Assembly: GCA_029891385.1 (NCBI GenBank) | Contig: CM057228.1 | Coordinates: forward strand, 61,387,783-61,451,782 | Reading direction: 5' to 3' | Source of the DNA: Erythroxylum novogranatense | Taxonomy: Eukaryota; Streptophyta; Magnoliopsida; Malpighiales; Erythroxylaceae | Length of the DNA stretch: 64,000 nt | In this document: piece by piece, positions 10,120 through 23,700 of the stretch | How the letters are laid out: each line of letters opens with the position of its first letter | How positions within the stretch are numbered: position 1 is the stretch's first letter | Position numbers and translations under genes: made by a program | The notes under the pieces: generated by a model | Seen by the model: only the letters and a program-made list of their open reading frames with translations | Told to the model about the DNA's origin: nothing | Database searches by the model: none

Positions 10120-11600
10120 ATGAAGCATTTGGGCTCACATATTGTCTGAAGAATCCTTACTACATGATTTCATAAACAGCCCTCTCAATGGCATCTTTTG
10201 TTTCCCCTTAGTACCTAGATGGCCTGATGTGAATGGTCTTTACTCCCTCTTTACGTTTGATACTGTAGTCATATGTTCTTTTTATGGTAAATGATTAAGT
10301 TCTTTAAATACCCCATCATGGCTTGTAAGGAGACATTACTATTCGGTTTTCCCTTTCTTCCTCAATGAGCTATTCTTCAATTTCTAGATTTCCCATCTAT
10401 TTCTCCTCCACCATACATAGTTGGAACTATTTTTCCTTACAATTATTCCCTAGCGTATAATGCTCGTCGCTCCAAAATCAGTCCCCTTGCCAACGTCTCA
10501 ACAAATTCCTAACTACTGATAGCCTTTTGCCCTTTACTATTTATAAGGCATTGATTCTTACAAGCACTCCCTTGATTGTAAGGGATGGGTAATATTCCAA
10601 CCTCAATATTGGTCTTGGTTGTGGAAGTCATTTGAGCTAATGTCTTGCTCATCACCATACTTCCTCCTCCTAGATGTCCCTTACATAGTAAAATGATGCA
10701 CTAATAGTTACAATAACCTCTTAACTACCTAACTAGCACATATGCTCGTTGTAAAGTTTAAGGATCCATTAACTTGATAGTCAGCTCCAACTCAGGTTTC
10801 AGCCACTTTAGGAATAATCCTATCAAATAGTTTTTAGGGAGCGAATGTTTATTCCAGTGTTTGTCAAATTGAGCACAATATTCTATCCTTAAAATTTTCC
10901 TCATCAAACCTTTGATTGAAAGACAACACAAGCTTTGCCTATTATATAATCTTCGACCTATTCTTGTTTCTTGGAGTCAATTGGTACCACTCTTTAGTTT
11001 GTCCTAAATGCATGGAGGCTATTTTGCAAGCTGTCCCCGTATTCTCTTTTCCTATCTTTTACATTAACTGATGAAACATGGACTTCAAATCATTAATCTC
11101 TCTCTCTTGCTAATCCATCCTATTTTGGCTTTCCATCAGTAATCTCTTGCTTCACATCTGAGTCTCAGCTAATTTCTTCATATCTTCCTCTATTCACCTC
11201 AACTCCAAGCCCCTGGTGCCTTCTGCCGTGGTTATATGCCAAGTTTCAACTGCTTTGATGCCAACTGTTATCGAGAGAAATGGTCCTGAATAGCACATCT
11301 GCCTCTTAAAATATGATGCATGTCATGGAAATTATAAAGTTCCTACAATTGTTGCAAACAAACGGTGCGCATTTGATTATTTACTCAAGTGAATTTCTCC
11401 TATCCAATGTCCTTTCCTTCATCTTCTCTATGGTCTCCAACATTTCTCTCCGGATATTCCTTGTCTATAACAAAGATCACTTATAAGTTCTTCAAAACCA
11501 TATAATCACACAATATTTTAATTGCATTTTACCACATTCTGATTTGAATCCTTTCAACACGTTTAGATTGATGCAGATAACACGAATTCAACTATTAGTC
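10120..11600 (-). mobile_element. Gypsy gag remnant, minus strand, with primer site and possible LTR
   Basis: On the minus strand a primer-site-like TGGCATCAAAGC lies at about 11255-11266. It is preceded by a possible LTR end ATAACA, so the LTR would lie at 11270 and above; its far end was not found. Downstream (11250 to about 10300) broken frames read like a Ty3/gypsy gag: a coiled helix with MKKLAETQM, then the capsid signature YLIGLFLKWLKPELELTIK, then a linker. There are many stops and no zinc knuckle or pol. It lies 3' of NAP1, tail to tail with nothing else. Confidence 0.55.
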
Positions 11601-11778
11601 ATCAAGGAAACGAAATAATGGAAGGAAACGCGATGAAAGACCTCGATTGCTCAATACAAATCAAGATTAGTACAAACCAAAATATAATTTATGCGGCATC
11701 TCATTCCTTGGAAATCCTGATATTAAATCAATAAGTTGGTTTTGACTTAGTATCATACTACTACAAGTTTCTGAATTT

Positions 11779-14700
11779 TTACTTGTATGATATAGGACCA
11801 GATCTTGACACAGCAAACCGTGGCAGTGGACTGGGACCCGTGCTTCCAGAAGTTGAGCCTTCATTAAATTTCACTTTACGGCTTGCACTATAGTCCAAAG
11901 GCCCAGAACGGCGGATATTCCGGTGTTTGTTTTCAGAGCTTCTTATACTTCCACTGTCAGCATCATAAGGATGCTCCTGGACATGAGATTGTGAGGACCC
12001 CTTAAAGTAGCCAGAATCATTTACACTGTACTGAGGAGTTGAGTCTCCACGCAGCTGCCTGAATGCAGGAGACGCATGCGCCACCAACACAGCAGGCGAA
12101 TGGCGAGGAGATGCACCAAGTATTGCCAATGGCAGGGAGGGAGAATTTGAATAATACTGGCTATAAATTGAACGGAGAATCGCATAAGGAACGTGGACTT
12201 CGAGGCTGCTTCTAGGAATGTATGGAGAGATCTCGCATAGTTGGTCCAAGAAAATAAGCTTTGGTACAAGATGAGATCTGCAAAGAATGTGTATAATAGT
12301 TAGATAGCTACTTTCATCGTAAAAATTGGAAGTTCATAATGAATTATTACCAAAACCTTTCTGAAAAGATCAATGAACCAATTATTTATTCACTCTGAAA
12401 TCAGTATATTATGAACCAGAGATCCAAACATGCAAGAAAAGCAAAAGATAATGCATGGTTTGACGTGTAAATGTAATTTTCTTCAAGTTGAGCTTAGACA
12501 ATCAATTGCTTGTGTTCAAATCATCATGGAAGCTTTATAGTCATAATACATATCACGGGCTGATAGGAAACACAATAACTCAAGACATGAATTCATGTAT
12601 ATGTAGCAGCAAGTTTGGTGTTTATCTCCACTTGTGCATGCACGGAGGACATATTTACAAAATGCTTATTTTACCTGTTAGCTTCACCCCAAGAATCCAA
12701 TACAATACCAGCAGCGAATTTAACAAAAAGCTGCATTGCGGACTTTATGCTAGCTTCGGCATTCACGTGGCTATGCAATTCATGATCTAAAGCCTCAACA
12801 GCGTGACCATTAGAAAGAGACAGTCTCTGATGATATTCACGTTCCAATCTCACCAGTTCACTTCCTGCAATCACAGCACTAATGCACCTGCCAACAATAT
12901 TAGATTGTCAAATATTTGAATATCGTTTCTTCACTAGCAATTCCAAACCCTTTCCAACTGCATTTGACATGCATTTGTTCCAAGATTCAGAAACCAAGTA
13001 ACTTACACCAAGTAGTTTCATATCAAGAAAGCTTTAAGAAACACATGTTTTGGGATTAAAAGATGAACAGCATCTAGAGAATTTATTTGACAGATAATCA
13101 GTGCAAATCTGAAAATAAAAGCGGACAAGGGACACTAGGCTTAAATACTTCATTATGAGTATGTATATATATTTAAACAAAGGCAGCAAAACAACCTTGC
13201 CAAGCAATGGATATTGTTGTTGAATCCACCTGTATCAATATTGAAGCCAGTCATGTTCCAAATGCTTGATGTCATGAAAGTGGCAAATAAGTAGGGTAAT
13301 AAGGTCCAAGAACCATCATTTGCACCCCCAACCTCTTCCAAGATTGACCTCACCCATTCAGAATCATGATCCTTAACAATATTAACACTGTTAGCAACCC
13401 ATCTTATCCTCCTGATTTCTTTCTTTTCAGGTACTTCTTCTGGAATATGCTTTACAACCCCAGCAAGCAGCGAATGAATCAATGGTGCGTCTTCATCAAG
13501 AACAATCCCAGCAGCTTCTGCAAGAAGCTGATCGAATGCAAGTGCCTGTCCTGCCTCAATACAAAATCCAATGACGGTGTCCAAGTCCACAATTTGTTTT
13601 GAACATGCTTCTCTTTCTATCTGGTCACCAGAATGCATACTGCCAGCAATTGCCTCTAAGACTTCACGATTTGACCGTAATGATGTATCAATGCAATTAA
13701 GGAGTGCAGCCATGTGTTCTTTCATCATCCTGTCTAGCCTGTCAACTCCATATCCACCAAAAACACGAACAAAGGCCTGCAGTTCTCTGAGGTCAGTAAC
13801 TGACTCCGCAAAATATCCACCTACAGGCCTTGTGCTCTTGAAGCATTGGTGCATTGGTGTAAACATGATTCCAGCACCTGACATATCCTTCACAATGTTT
13901 TCTATGTACCAGTTGCATATAATTTCATTAGCTGATCCAGGCAGTTGCTCTTCTGGTTTATCAAACAGATGGAGAGAAGAAATTGGTCCTGAGAAAGCCT
14001 CTGAAAGTAGAACTTCTCGAATACCATGGGTTAGATCCATGCTGACATGCTGCTCAGCCAGATGAACTACACTCATGTGCCTTCGGATGATTGACTCCAA
14101 TACAGAAGGCCGTTGAAGATCGTTGTCAGTCTTCAATACTGTTAGCAGTCTCCTTCTCAGATTCCCTAGGATGCACTCCCTCATGTACTGCACACAAGAC
14201 TAAAGCTGTTAGAAAAGTAACTCCAAGTTGCCTGATATTGTCTGATTTCAAATAGAAAAATAGCTACTTATCTATGGAAACCAGGCGCACATCAAGAAAT
14301 TTCCTATCATGTAACTAAGCAACTAAAATGGAAGAGAAGTTGGCATGTGTTACCTCTCTTAACACAAAGACGTGGTTTAGCACACATATGGGCTCCATAT
14401 CATTCAAAACTGAACACAAATTGGTCAATCTTTGCATTGCAGCCTCCAACCTGCCACCAACATTTGGTCAAAACCCCAACTGTACCCATGATTCCCAACA
14501 GAAACAACAGTCACAAAACTTACATTTTGATAGAACTATTGTTTTCAGGATAGCTTTCATGCCCAGGTAAAGGAAAACCAATTGTTCCCTTGGGAGATTT
14601 TGCTGAAGGAATTGTAACTCTAGATATATTATTCAGATACAAAGCAGCCTGCTCTGGAAGAAGCTGAACATTCTTAAACATTTTAGTTCGAGTGAACTAG

Positions 14701-17700
14701 TATCATTTTAAGAATTCCTTATTAACACAGCATGAATTAAAAATGCAACCTGAGATTCCAATGCACCAAATCCTCCTTCTGAGTCAAGAATATTGATCAA
14801 ACCCTCCAATCCTCCCATGATAGATTCAATAAGAGACTCAACATACAGGACAGCATCTCGTCCAACTTTAGTTACCTGTTTGAGACAATAAATGAAGTAC
14901 AATGGATGTTGTGATAGCATTTGTTAATTCCTAGATGAGGAAGTATTTCATTACCACTAAAAGGTTTTTAGGAATGAATAAACTTAAATTGAAATAATTC
15001 ACCAATAAAAGTGAATGATCAACTTGAAACTAGTTAACATAAACAGATTAGAGTAGAGAATTATTAAGCAAAGCACAAAGACCCCATCATCAACTTTTCG
15101 GACTTTAAGCAAAAAGCTTCTTAATGGACCAAAAACCAAACAAATGAAAACCTAAGATTTGAAGTGAATCATGTAAAATGATAGCGTATTATGTAACGAA
15201 GATAGCAGAATCATCTTTTTCCCACAGGAAGAAATACCATGATAATTGTTGATATAATTAATCAGAACCATTTCTTAATTGCAGAAACATTAATAACCAA
15301 GTGTTGGCATGTTGTAAACATGAAAAATAGACAATATAATGACTTGTTTACTAGGTCTTACCCCATATTTTTATAATAGGAGGGCAACACAAGCTAATAC
15401 TATTACCCCAATATAGGGGATGTGATGCAAAAGAACTTAAAGTCTATAAGAGAAATAAAAGAGGAAAGATTAATCAATCACAAGTTTTAATTAGGTGAGA
15501 TGAAGATTGGGAATTGAATTGAAATTGAAGATAAGGGCTGAAATTCAGATATAGGATTCATTATTAGATAGAAAGTAGTAGTATTATGTTATTCTATTTT
15601 AGATATATTATCCTAGTTGAATAGGACTTATAGAATTTCTATTACATTAGGATTTAAATTAGAAATCCTTTTCCTACTAGAATAAGGATTCTAAGAATAA
15701 CTATATATATGTACTTAGTCTTTCATCAATAACATGCAATCTGAGATTTTTCTATAACTTTGAGTGTTCAACTAGAAGGTGTGATGCTTTCTCCTAAGAG
15801 TGATTCTTAGATCCTAGGAGTGATTCTTAGTTCCCTACTTTTCATTCTTTGTGTTTCTTCTCTAAATTCCATCAACCTAACCTAAATTCCAGCCCTCTCA
15901 AACCTACATTCTAACCATCTCAAACCTATATTCCAGCCATATTAAACCATCAAATCCTAAACCTAAACTTCTAGCAACCAAACCTTAAAATTCTAGCCAT
16001 ACAAAATCTGAAAATTCTACATTCCTAGCCAAAATTCAACCTTCAAACCTGATAGTCCAGCAACCTAATATCTACCATAGCTAAAAATTACAAAATTAGG
16101 ACATATGGCTGATATTAGACTGCTGAAATATCAAACTTCAGGGTTAGATTTTGGCTAGGAATTCTGGTATGGTTGGGTTTTTAGGATTTGATTACTAGAA
16201 ATTTGGGCTCAGAATTTCAGAGTTTAATATAGTTGGAGTTTAGGTTTAAGATGGCTGGAATTTGTGAAGAACACAAACAATGGAGAGTAGAAAATTAGGG
16301 ATTACTCTTAAGGTATAAAAATCACTCTTAGAAGAAAGCATCACATCTTCTAGTTGAAAACTCAAGTTTGTAGAAAAATTTCAGATTACTTGTCGTTTAA
16401 GGGCTGAATATACATATGTTTATAAAGAAGTTTTTAGAACCCTTATTCTGGTAGGAAAGGGTTCTTAACAAGTTTAAATCATATTCTAATAAAATTATAT
16501 TAAGTACTAAATAACTAGAATAACATATGTAAAATAAAATAACATATTTAACTTACTACTACTTCCAAACTAATAAGGAATCCTAACATAATCTAAATTT
16601 CAGCCCTTATCTTTTGTTGTCAACTTAATTTTCAATCCTCATCCTACCAAATTAAAGCTTGTGGTTAACTAATCTTTGCTCTTTTATTTCTTTTACATGC
16701 TTTAAGTTATTTTGTATCAATAGGATACCTAAGCACATGCAAGGTAAAATATTCCTATAAAAGTTACATAACATACAAATATCTAACCTCTCAACAAATG
16801 TAGACTGGATTAAGGGTTAGGTTCATGTATTAAGTACATACAGTGGAGGGAGGTGGTAGGATTTAACTGAATTTCACTAAGACCAAGCAAATTGTAGAGA
16901 TTTGTTGTTAGCATGTTATCCCTATATAGGAAATATTACTACAGTAGTTTTTCTTTTTCCGAAAATTAATAGATTTCATTATAAAAATATATATACAATC
17001 TAGAGGACAAAAAACTAGTATAATTCAAAGTATCTAGATTACAGACATTAGTGGTTCCTAGTAATCGTCTACATGTCTACATCTTGAGATCGAGGGAAAC
17101 TTGCGAGACCACTTAGACCATTATTACTCCAATCCCCATCTGCTCTTCATGCTAATTGTCAGATTTGCAACTATTCCTCTAGATAACATGACCAATCTGC
17201 AATGTAGGAAAATGGCCTATAAAACCATTTCATTGCTTCTACTTTCTTGTTTGAATACTCGGCATTTGTGTTCTTTCCAAATGTAGTACACTAAGGCTGC
17301 CCAACTTAACCTGACAGCTTTGAGATCGGTCACATTATGCACTCTAAGTTTCCCCAGCCAAGTAAGAGTTTCACTCCAAGAATCCATAGGTCAGGCCACG
17401 TTGAGTACAATTTGTATCAGACCCCAGACTTGTCTGGTATACTAAATATAATCATGAGATATTCCAAACTTTCCAGTTTAGCATTACGTAACTCACAATT
17501 CAAATTGCTAATGAAGAACCTGATCTAATCTCTTGTAAGCAACCCGCCATTGATTCCCATCCATAAGATGAATGACTGAGCAAGATAAGTAGAAACAGCT
17601 CTTCTAAGGGTTGCTTCTTAAACCTGAAATCTTTTGGAATTCCTTCATAGCTTGCGTGATTATATCAATTGAGTTTTTCTCAGTCTTGCAAAACAATAGA

Positions 17701-20700
17701 AGGTCATCTGCAAAAGCTAAGTGTGTGAGCTTCATACCTTTACATCTGCTACAGAATTGGAATTCCGGGTGTCGCCGTATGGTATTCACAAGGAGAGTTG
17801 ACAAAACCTCCATGCATAGGAAAAACAAGTAAGGAGATAATGAATCCCCTTGCCTCAAGCCCCTCCTTGCTTTGATCAGGTTTGTAGGTTTCCCATCCAC
17901 CAAGATTGCCATAGAAGCAATGGTTACACATTCCTCGACCCATTTTCTAAACAGAGTAGGATAGCCGAATGCCTTCAATATAGTAAAAGGAAAACTCTAG
18001 TTGATTGAGTCATAGGCCTTTGCAAGGTCCATCTTTATAGTGTAATTCCTCATTCTCGTCTCAGAGTGATAGCCCTCTAACAATTCTTAACATAGTAGGA
18101 TATTTGTTCCCACTGATCTCCTCTTGATGAAAGCATTTTGTTATGGGCTAATTAACTTCCCCAAGCTCCCTCTCAATCTATTTGCTAGGATCTTCGTGAT
18201 GGTTTTATATAGAAAATTACAGCAAACTATGGGCCTGAATTATTCCATCTTCCTTGCATTACTCTATTTGGGAATAAGGCAGATAAACATTTTATTCCAT
18301 TCCTTGAATATTGTTCCTCTCTTATAGAACTTGCCCATTGCTACTACCACTTCTTCTCCTACAATATCCCAGTTTTTTTTTAAAGAATCTCCCATTATAA
18401 CCATCTAGTCCTGAGGCTTTGTTGGGATTCATTGAAAAAATAGCATTCTTGATTTCTTCCCTTGTTATTTCTCTTACCAACGCCACCTTGTCGTCTTCAT
18501 CAAGTTCTTTAAGCCCTACTAGAACCTTTGCAGGTATATCTCTTACTAGCATTACAATCCCAAATTGCCAAGTAAAGTACTCTAAGGCAAACCTCTTCTT
18601 ACTTTCGATATCCTCATGGATCTGCTCTGTGTCATCTTCCAGCACTCGGATAAAATTCTTATTCCTCCTAACCGAAATTGAGCTCATAAAATACTTAGAA
18701 CATCTCTCACCCTCCTTCATCCAGAGCATTCGAGATTTCTGCCTTAATAGAGTATTGGCACCATTTAGCAGTTGATTATATTTTCCCACCAATGCAACTT
18801 CCTGTGTTCTTAGTTGCAAATCTTCTGGTCTATCCAATATTCTCTTCTAACATTGCTTTAGCTCCTCCAGAGTATCAGTTTGAGCTTTCAAGTCTAATTC
18901 AACTGTTTTTTTGCTAAGCAATCTTAGTCGATTCTACAAGGCCTGAGTCTCATGGTCATCTGACATCCTTTTGATCCAAGTATGTCCCCTTGCATCTCCT
19001 CAATAAGTATGTTTCTGAAGTCAGGATTGTCCATCAAGTGACTGAAGATCCTAAATGGGGTCTTCCTCTTCCTATTGCTTGTTAGCAATTCCACTACTAT
19101 TGGACTGTGATCCGATACAGTTGAATCATCAAATAAAGCGCTACTTGTTGGGTAGGTCTCTATGCACTTGTCATTAACCATGCATCGGTCCAATTTCTTC
19201 AGCAAAAACCAATCCCCCGATTGCTTATTGGTCAGAGTATAAGAATTACCATACCATTTCAGATCAGCAAAACCCGTTCTCTCCACCACCTCCTGAAGTT
19301 CTTTACAGTCGACTTGATTTTAGGTGACTATAGTAGTTTGATATCCTATCTTGGAACATTGATGAATTATTTTAGTATTATATGTAAAGGACCCTAACCT
19401 AATCAATAGTTGAGAAAACTGATATTTTTAATGTGCAAATTTAAGCAAATTATCAAAATTAGCCCAAGTAGCACCCTTTAATATCAGAATTCTCACTTTG
19501 TATCAAATATAGCCCAATGTTAGCCCCTATTAGTGATCACCATTAACTAAACTGACATGGCTTGTCAAGTGTACTAATTTTTACTTCTTGTTTTCAAAGA
19601 ATTGGCCTTTTGAGGTTCTTATGACCACAGAACCATACAGGAAAGCATCACAAAAGTGATGGACTGTTAAAGAATTAAAAGTAGAGAAAAGTTACGGTGT
19701 TCAGGCATGCTGACCGTGTGAAATGTTCTGCATTTGATGTCAAATTAAGAACGAAGCTAATCTCTTTAACCACCATCCCCATGATGTGTTTTTGATCTCA
19801 ACAGCTTCTTCACCTCCACCATTGCTAAGTGATTATCAGAAACATGATTATCAGAAACAATTTTCTTCTGGAGAAGTAAGCCCTTTATAATAGCCATTCT
19901 AGCTGTTGTGTTTTTCATAGCTGGTCTTCTTAACTAGCTTGTTAGACTTCTTATAAAGCATTGATCTTCCTCTTCATTGTCTGAATCTAATAGGTGTCCA
20001 GAAATGGCTGGGACTGATGAATTTCAAGGGCAATTACAGAAAAAATTCCACCTACAAGGTTCAGGGCTAGATCAAGCTTTTACCGATGCATTACAGTGAT
20101 TCTTTACAAAGAGATTATGAGCATAAACAAGCCTTTTCATTGTTCTGTTTGTCTTCGTGAATTCTACAAGAATGACAAGTTAAGATTACTTTTGTCAATT
20201 CTACTAGGTTCACAAACAATGTTGCAATCTGGGTCTTTATCAGCCAGAAAGCTGCAGAAAGAGACATAGTCAATTCAAGAGTTTTTTCTTTGAGAACTGT
20301 AAAGTTCAGAAAGAGTAGAGGGGGAGACTAGTAGTAGTAATATGGATGCTAGAAGATATTACTCACTGGCATCATACCAATACATTGTGGCTGATGGATT
20401 TGCGGGTGTCATTATTCCCTGCCATAGGTACTGTTACTGGTAGCACAAACATTATGAAAGGGAGAAATGCGCAAATAGGGAGTTAATCAATTGATGGAGA
20501 TGTTGATGGAAAGAAAACCAACATCAGGAAGTGAAACTTTTTCAGTTTCAAGATATGGTAATGGTCAAGAAAGTTCCTAGCTCATCATCAGAAACTCTCA
20601 CGGGTCCTCTTTACTGTTGGGAAGCCATGAATCAAAGAGCTCAGTGCAGCTGGATGTAATTTACCATCTCTTTACTTTTTGAAATTGAATAATTAAATCC

Positions 20701-23700
20701 AAATATCGAATCTTTCTTTTGAGCTTTTGTTTTACAAAACAAGGTTATGAGGATTGTTTCCTTGTTAACACTTCAAATGAAAATGTAAATGTGCTTTAAA
20801 AAACAGTACAGGTGTCATGTCACATATGTCAAAACATAAAAAATAATACACATGACAAGTTACATCATTTCAATTAACGGTGGTCAATAACAGGGACAAA
20901 CGTTTGTATTTGATACAAGTGAGAGTTCAGGTATCAAAGTGCTAAACAATGAAGTCCAGGCTAATTTTGATACTTTACTTGAAAGTTGTCGATTAAATAC
21001 TAATTTTCCTAAGTCAATGTATTGATTATTTTTTCTTTTACACTTATTCTTTTTAATTTTTTGGTAAGTTTAGTAATGCTATGGTGATGAATCCATTGGA
21101 TAACATCACTTGTTCAGGAGCTCAAAGCCATATATGAGATTTTAGTATAAAGACACTTGTGTGACCACATTAACTGTGACCTGTCTTTTTACTTGACTGT
21201 TTAATGATGTATGTGTTCACTAATTTATTTTAGCAGCCTTTATATTTGAATTTTTAATAAACGAGCATTCATTATAAACCATAAAAGTTTCAGCCGCAAT
21301 CTACCTGGAAGATCATTTATTAGTAGACAGTGTTACACGTGCATTAACAAATGTACTTGCACGAATGAAGAAAGGTCACTGGCATAGGCAAAAGCAGTAC
21401 TGCTGTTGATGCAAAACTAAAGAAGGAATTCAAGAAAGTTGATTCTAACACACAGGATTAGAGCAGATTCTTGTGAAGTTGGTTTCCCCAATGTAGGGTT
21501 GGCATATTATCTTCTCTTTTGTACTTTAGGTTGAAATGTTCTCTGACTCTTCATAACTTTTTGAAAAATAATTATCAAGTATCCAGATCTTGCACCAACC
21601 GACACGACAAGCTAACAAATGAAAAAGAAAGGAAAAGGTCAACGGATTACCTCTTCTGGAACAATTGGGGAAGCACACTCTGGAAAGCTACTGGCAACAC
21701 CAAGCCAAGCACAGCAGTGCTGAGGGCGTCCTTCCGGTCCAAACATAGTGTTCCTAAAAACCTTTAATTACAAGAACAGTTAATTGAAATGTGCTGTTTC
21801 TTTAGGTTTAACATAAAATCCAGAACTATCCACCAAAGGAAATATAAAATCCAGACATGAATTGGTGGTAGATTGAATTCAAAAGCAACTTAGTGTTTCA
21901 AATCTGTCATCATAACAAAAACAGGGAGACTGAATCACTCCCAGGAATCAAACTTTTCAACTTCAAGAGTTAACATTTTTTTAAGAAAGATAAGAACTCA
22001 CAGATGTAAGGTGCTGGTGGTAGAAGTACAGAGCTTTCAAACTTCCATGTTTTGACAACTGAGACTCCAGTTCATCAACACATCTGCATTAGAAGGGACC
22101 CACCTAAAAGTTTGCTTCATGTTCCAAATTGTTCTATATCTAACTGCTATGAAACAAGTATTTAAGGGTATTTATGTTATTATTCCAGTAAATTTAGGTA
22201 ACCTCAACTGTATAAAAATATATATACATAGGCTAAGCATATGCTTTTCCTTAGCCGGTACTCTTGCAATCTCTCATTTGTTTACATTTATATGGTATCA
22301 AAGGTAGGGGAGAAATTGAAAAGAATAATAGTAGTAGTAGTAGCAGCAGCAGTAGTAGTAGTAGTAATTAGAAAAGTTAGAAAAATCATTAATTACACAA
22401 ATTTTATCAATTGTATCACGAATTTCATTCCATAATAGAAAAGAACACAAACTAATCAAATCCAATTGAAAGCAGCATAGAACTCCTTTCATCCAGACAG
22501 GACAGACATGTATTTGATGCAAGGTCATCTGTCATTTTTAAAATATGTGGCATAGCATAGTAACAGCTTAAGAAATTACAAAAAAACCTTAAGAAGCTAG
22601 CAAAGATATTTCCCAGAATTTTTTTTAAAAAGTGTTTAATGCTTAATGTTAAGCAAATAGAGTATGGCACCATGGTTCTGGCCACATGAATTACAAGTGA
22701 TACATTTACTCACATAAATTGGAGAAGCCCAGTCGACATCTATGAAACTACTGTGTGATAATCTGGCAACATTACATAAAGCATCAAATCCAAATTTTCA
22801 TGCACGGACCAAATATATTGAGATTGATTGTTGTTTCACTTATGAAAAGCTTCTGAAAGATGAGCTTCTGCACCCGTTTGTTAGTTTACATCACCAACAA
22901 GCTGATTTATTTACTAAATTCCTAAGAGGTGACCTCGAGTGGAATATATTTGTAACAAGCTTGGTACATATGACATTTCTGCACCAACTTGAGGACTAGT
23001 GTTATGCGTAAATGTTTTTAAGGATATGTAAGTAATTTTGCCTGTAATCTTATGTAATCTATCCCCTATATATATATAGATATATTACATATAAATATAT
23101 AAATATATATACATAGGCTAAGCAAATAATTTGATGTAGGCTGTACACTATATAGTACGTATAATAACCCGATCAACAGACTGACTACATTTGAGAAATA
23201 AACTGAAGCATTAGGGATCAGGTACAGATAAGATATAACTATATCAAATGTGTACAAGAGAAACTGTCCCAATAAGTGTTGCAAGGAAATAATTAATGAT
23301 ATCTAACGTTCTTGGACATGGGGAAATAAACATGTCGACACCTTGTCTCGTGCCCCTCACATAGCAGATATGGTGGATTAAATCAATACCTGGACCAATT
23401 GTATGCAGCATTCCCTTCAGATAGTAGTCCTTCCTTTCCAGTGGAGACAGTAGCCTTCTCCAAGTGTCTTATGTTTATAGATGACCTAGCCGATGTGACA
23501 ATCATCAATATTGCTAACCAATCCTTTCGAAACTCCTGTTCCACAACAGCTTAGTTCCATTATGTCCTCTCCATAAATTAAATCTTCAGCAGGATTAATA
23601 GTTAATGAAAATAATAAGAACGTTATCAGTTCAAATAAAAAAAACTTTCCACTACAAGAACATTGACTATGATTTAGACAGATCTCTTACGGATAGATCA

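Larger units (their letters stand above)
14876..21650 (-). other. NAP1 intron 17, 6.8 kb, composite of mobile elements
   Basis: The intron joins the exon ending IVPEE (21651-21761) to the exon starting VTKVGRDAV (14750-14875). It contains, in window order, a foldback repeat (15415-16735), a truncated L1 (16950-19326) and a TIR element (19412-21018). Bases 14876-15414 and 21019-21650 show nothing recognisable. Confidence 0.9.
22120..23150 (+). mobile_element. Deleted Ty1/copia element in NAP1 intron 15
   Basis: A 5' LTR-like end precedes TGGTATCAAAGG (about 22292-22303), an iMet-type primer site. A 3' LTR starts at about 23001 after CAACTTGAGGACTAG. Both LTR pieces share AAATATATATACATAGGCTAAGCA (about 22217-22240 and 23101-23125). 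Almost all of the internal region is deleted; only the RNase H tail remains. Antisense to NAP1. Confidence 0.75.

Noticed and set aside
13366..14065. Plus-strand frames of 78 and 164 codons
   Set aside because: They are antisense shadows of NAP1 exon 21, whose minus-strand frame has clear homology.
14876..21650. Possibility that NAP1 is two genes or a pseudogene split by the 6.8-kb intron
   Set aside because: The exon on each side joins in phase, and the joined region is continuous with the known family sequence.
22241..22528. Poly-Tyr and poly-Val frames
   Set aside because: Produced by the (GTA/GCA)n microsatellite in NAP1 intron 15.
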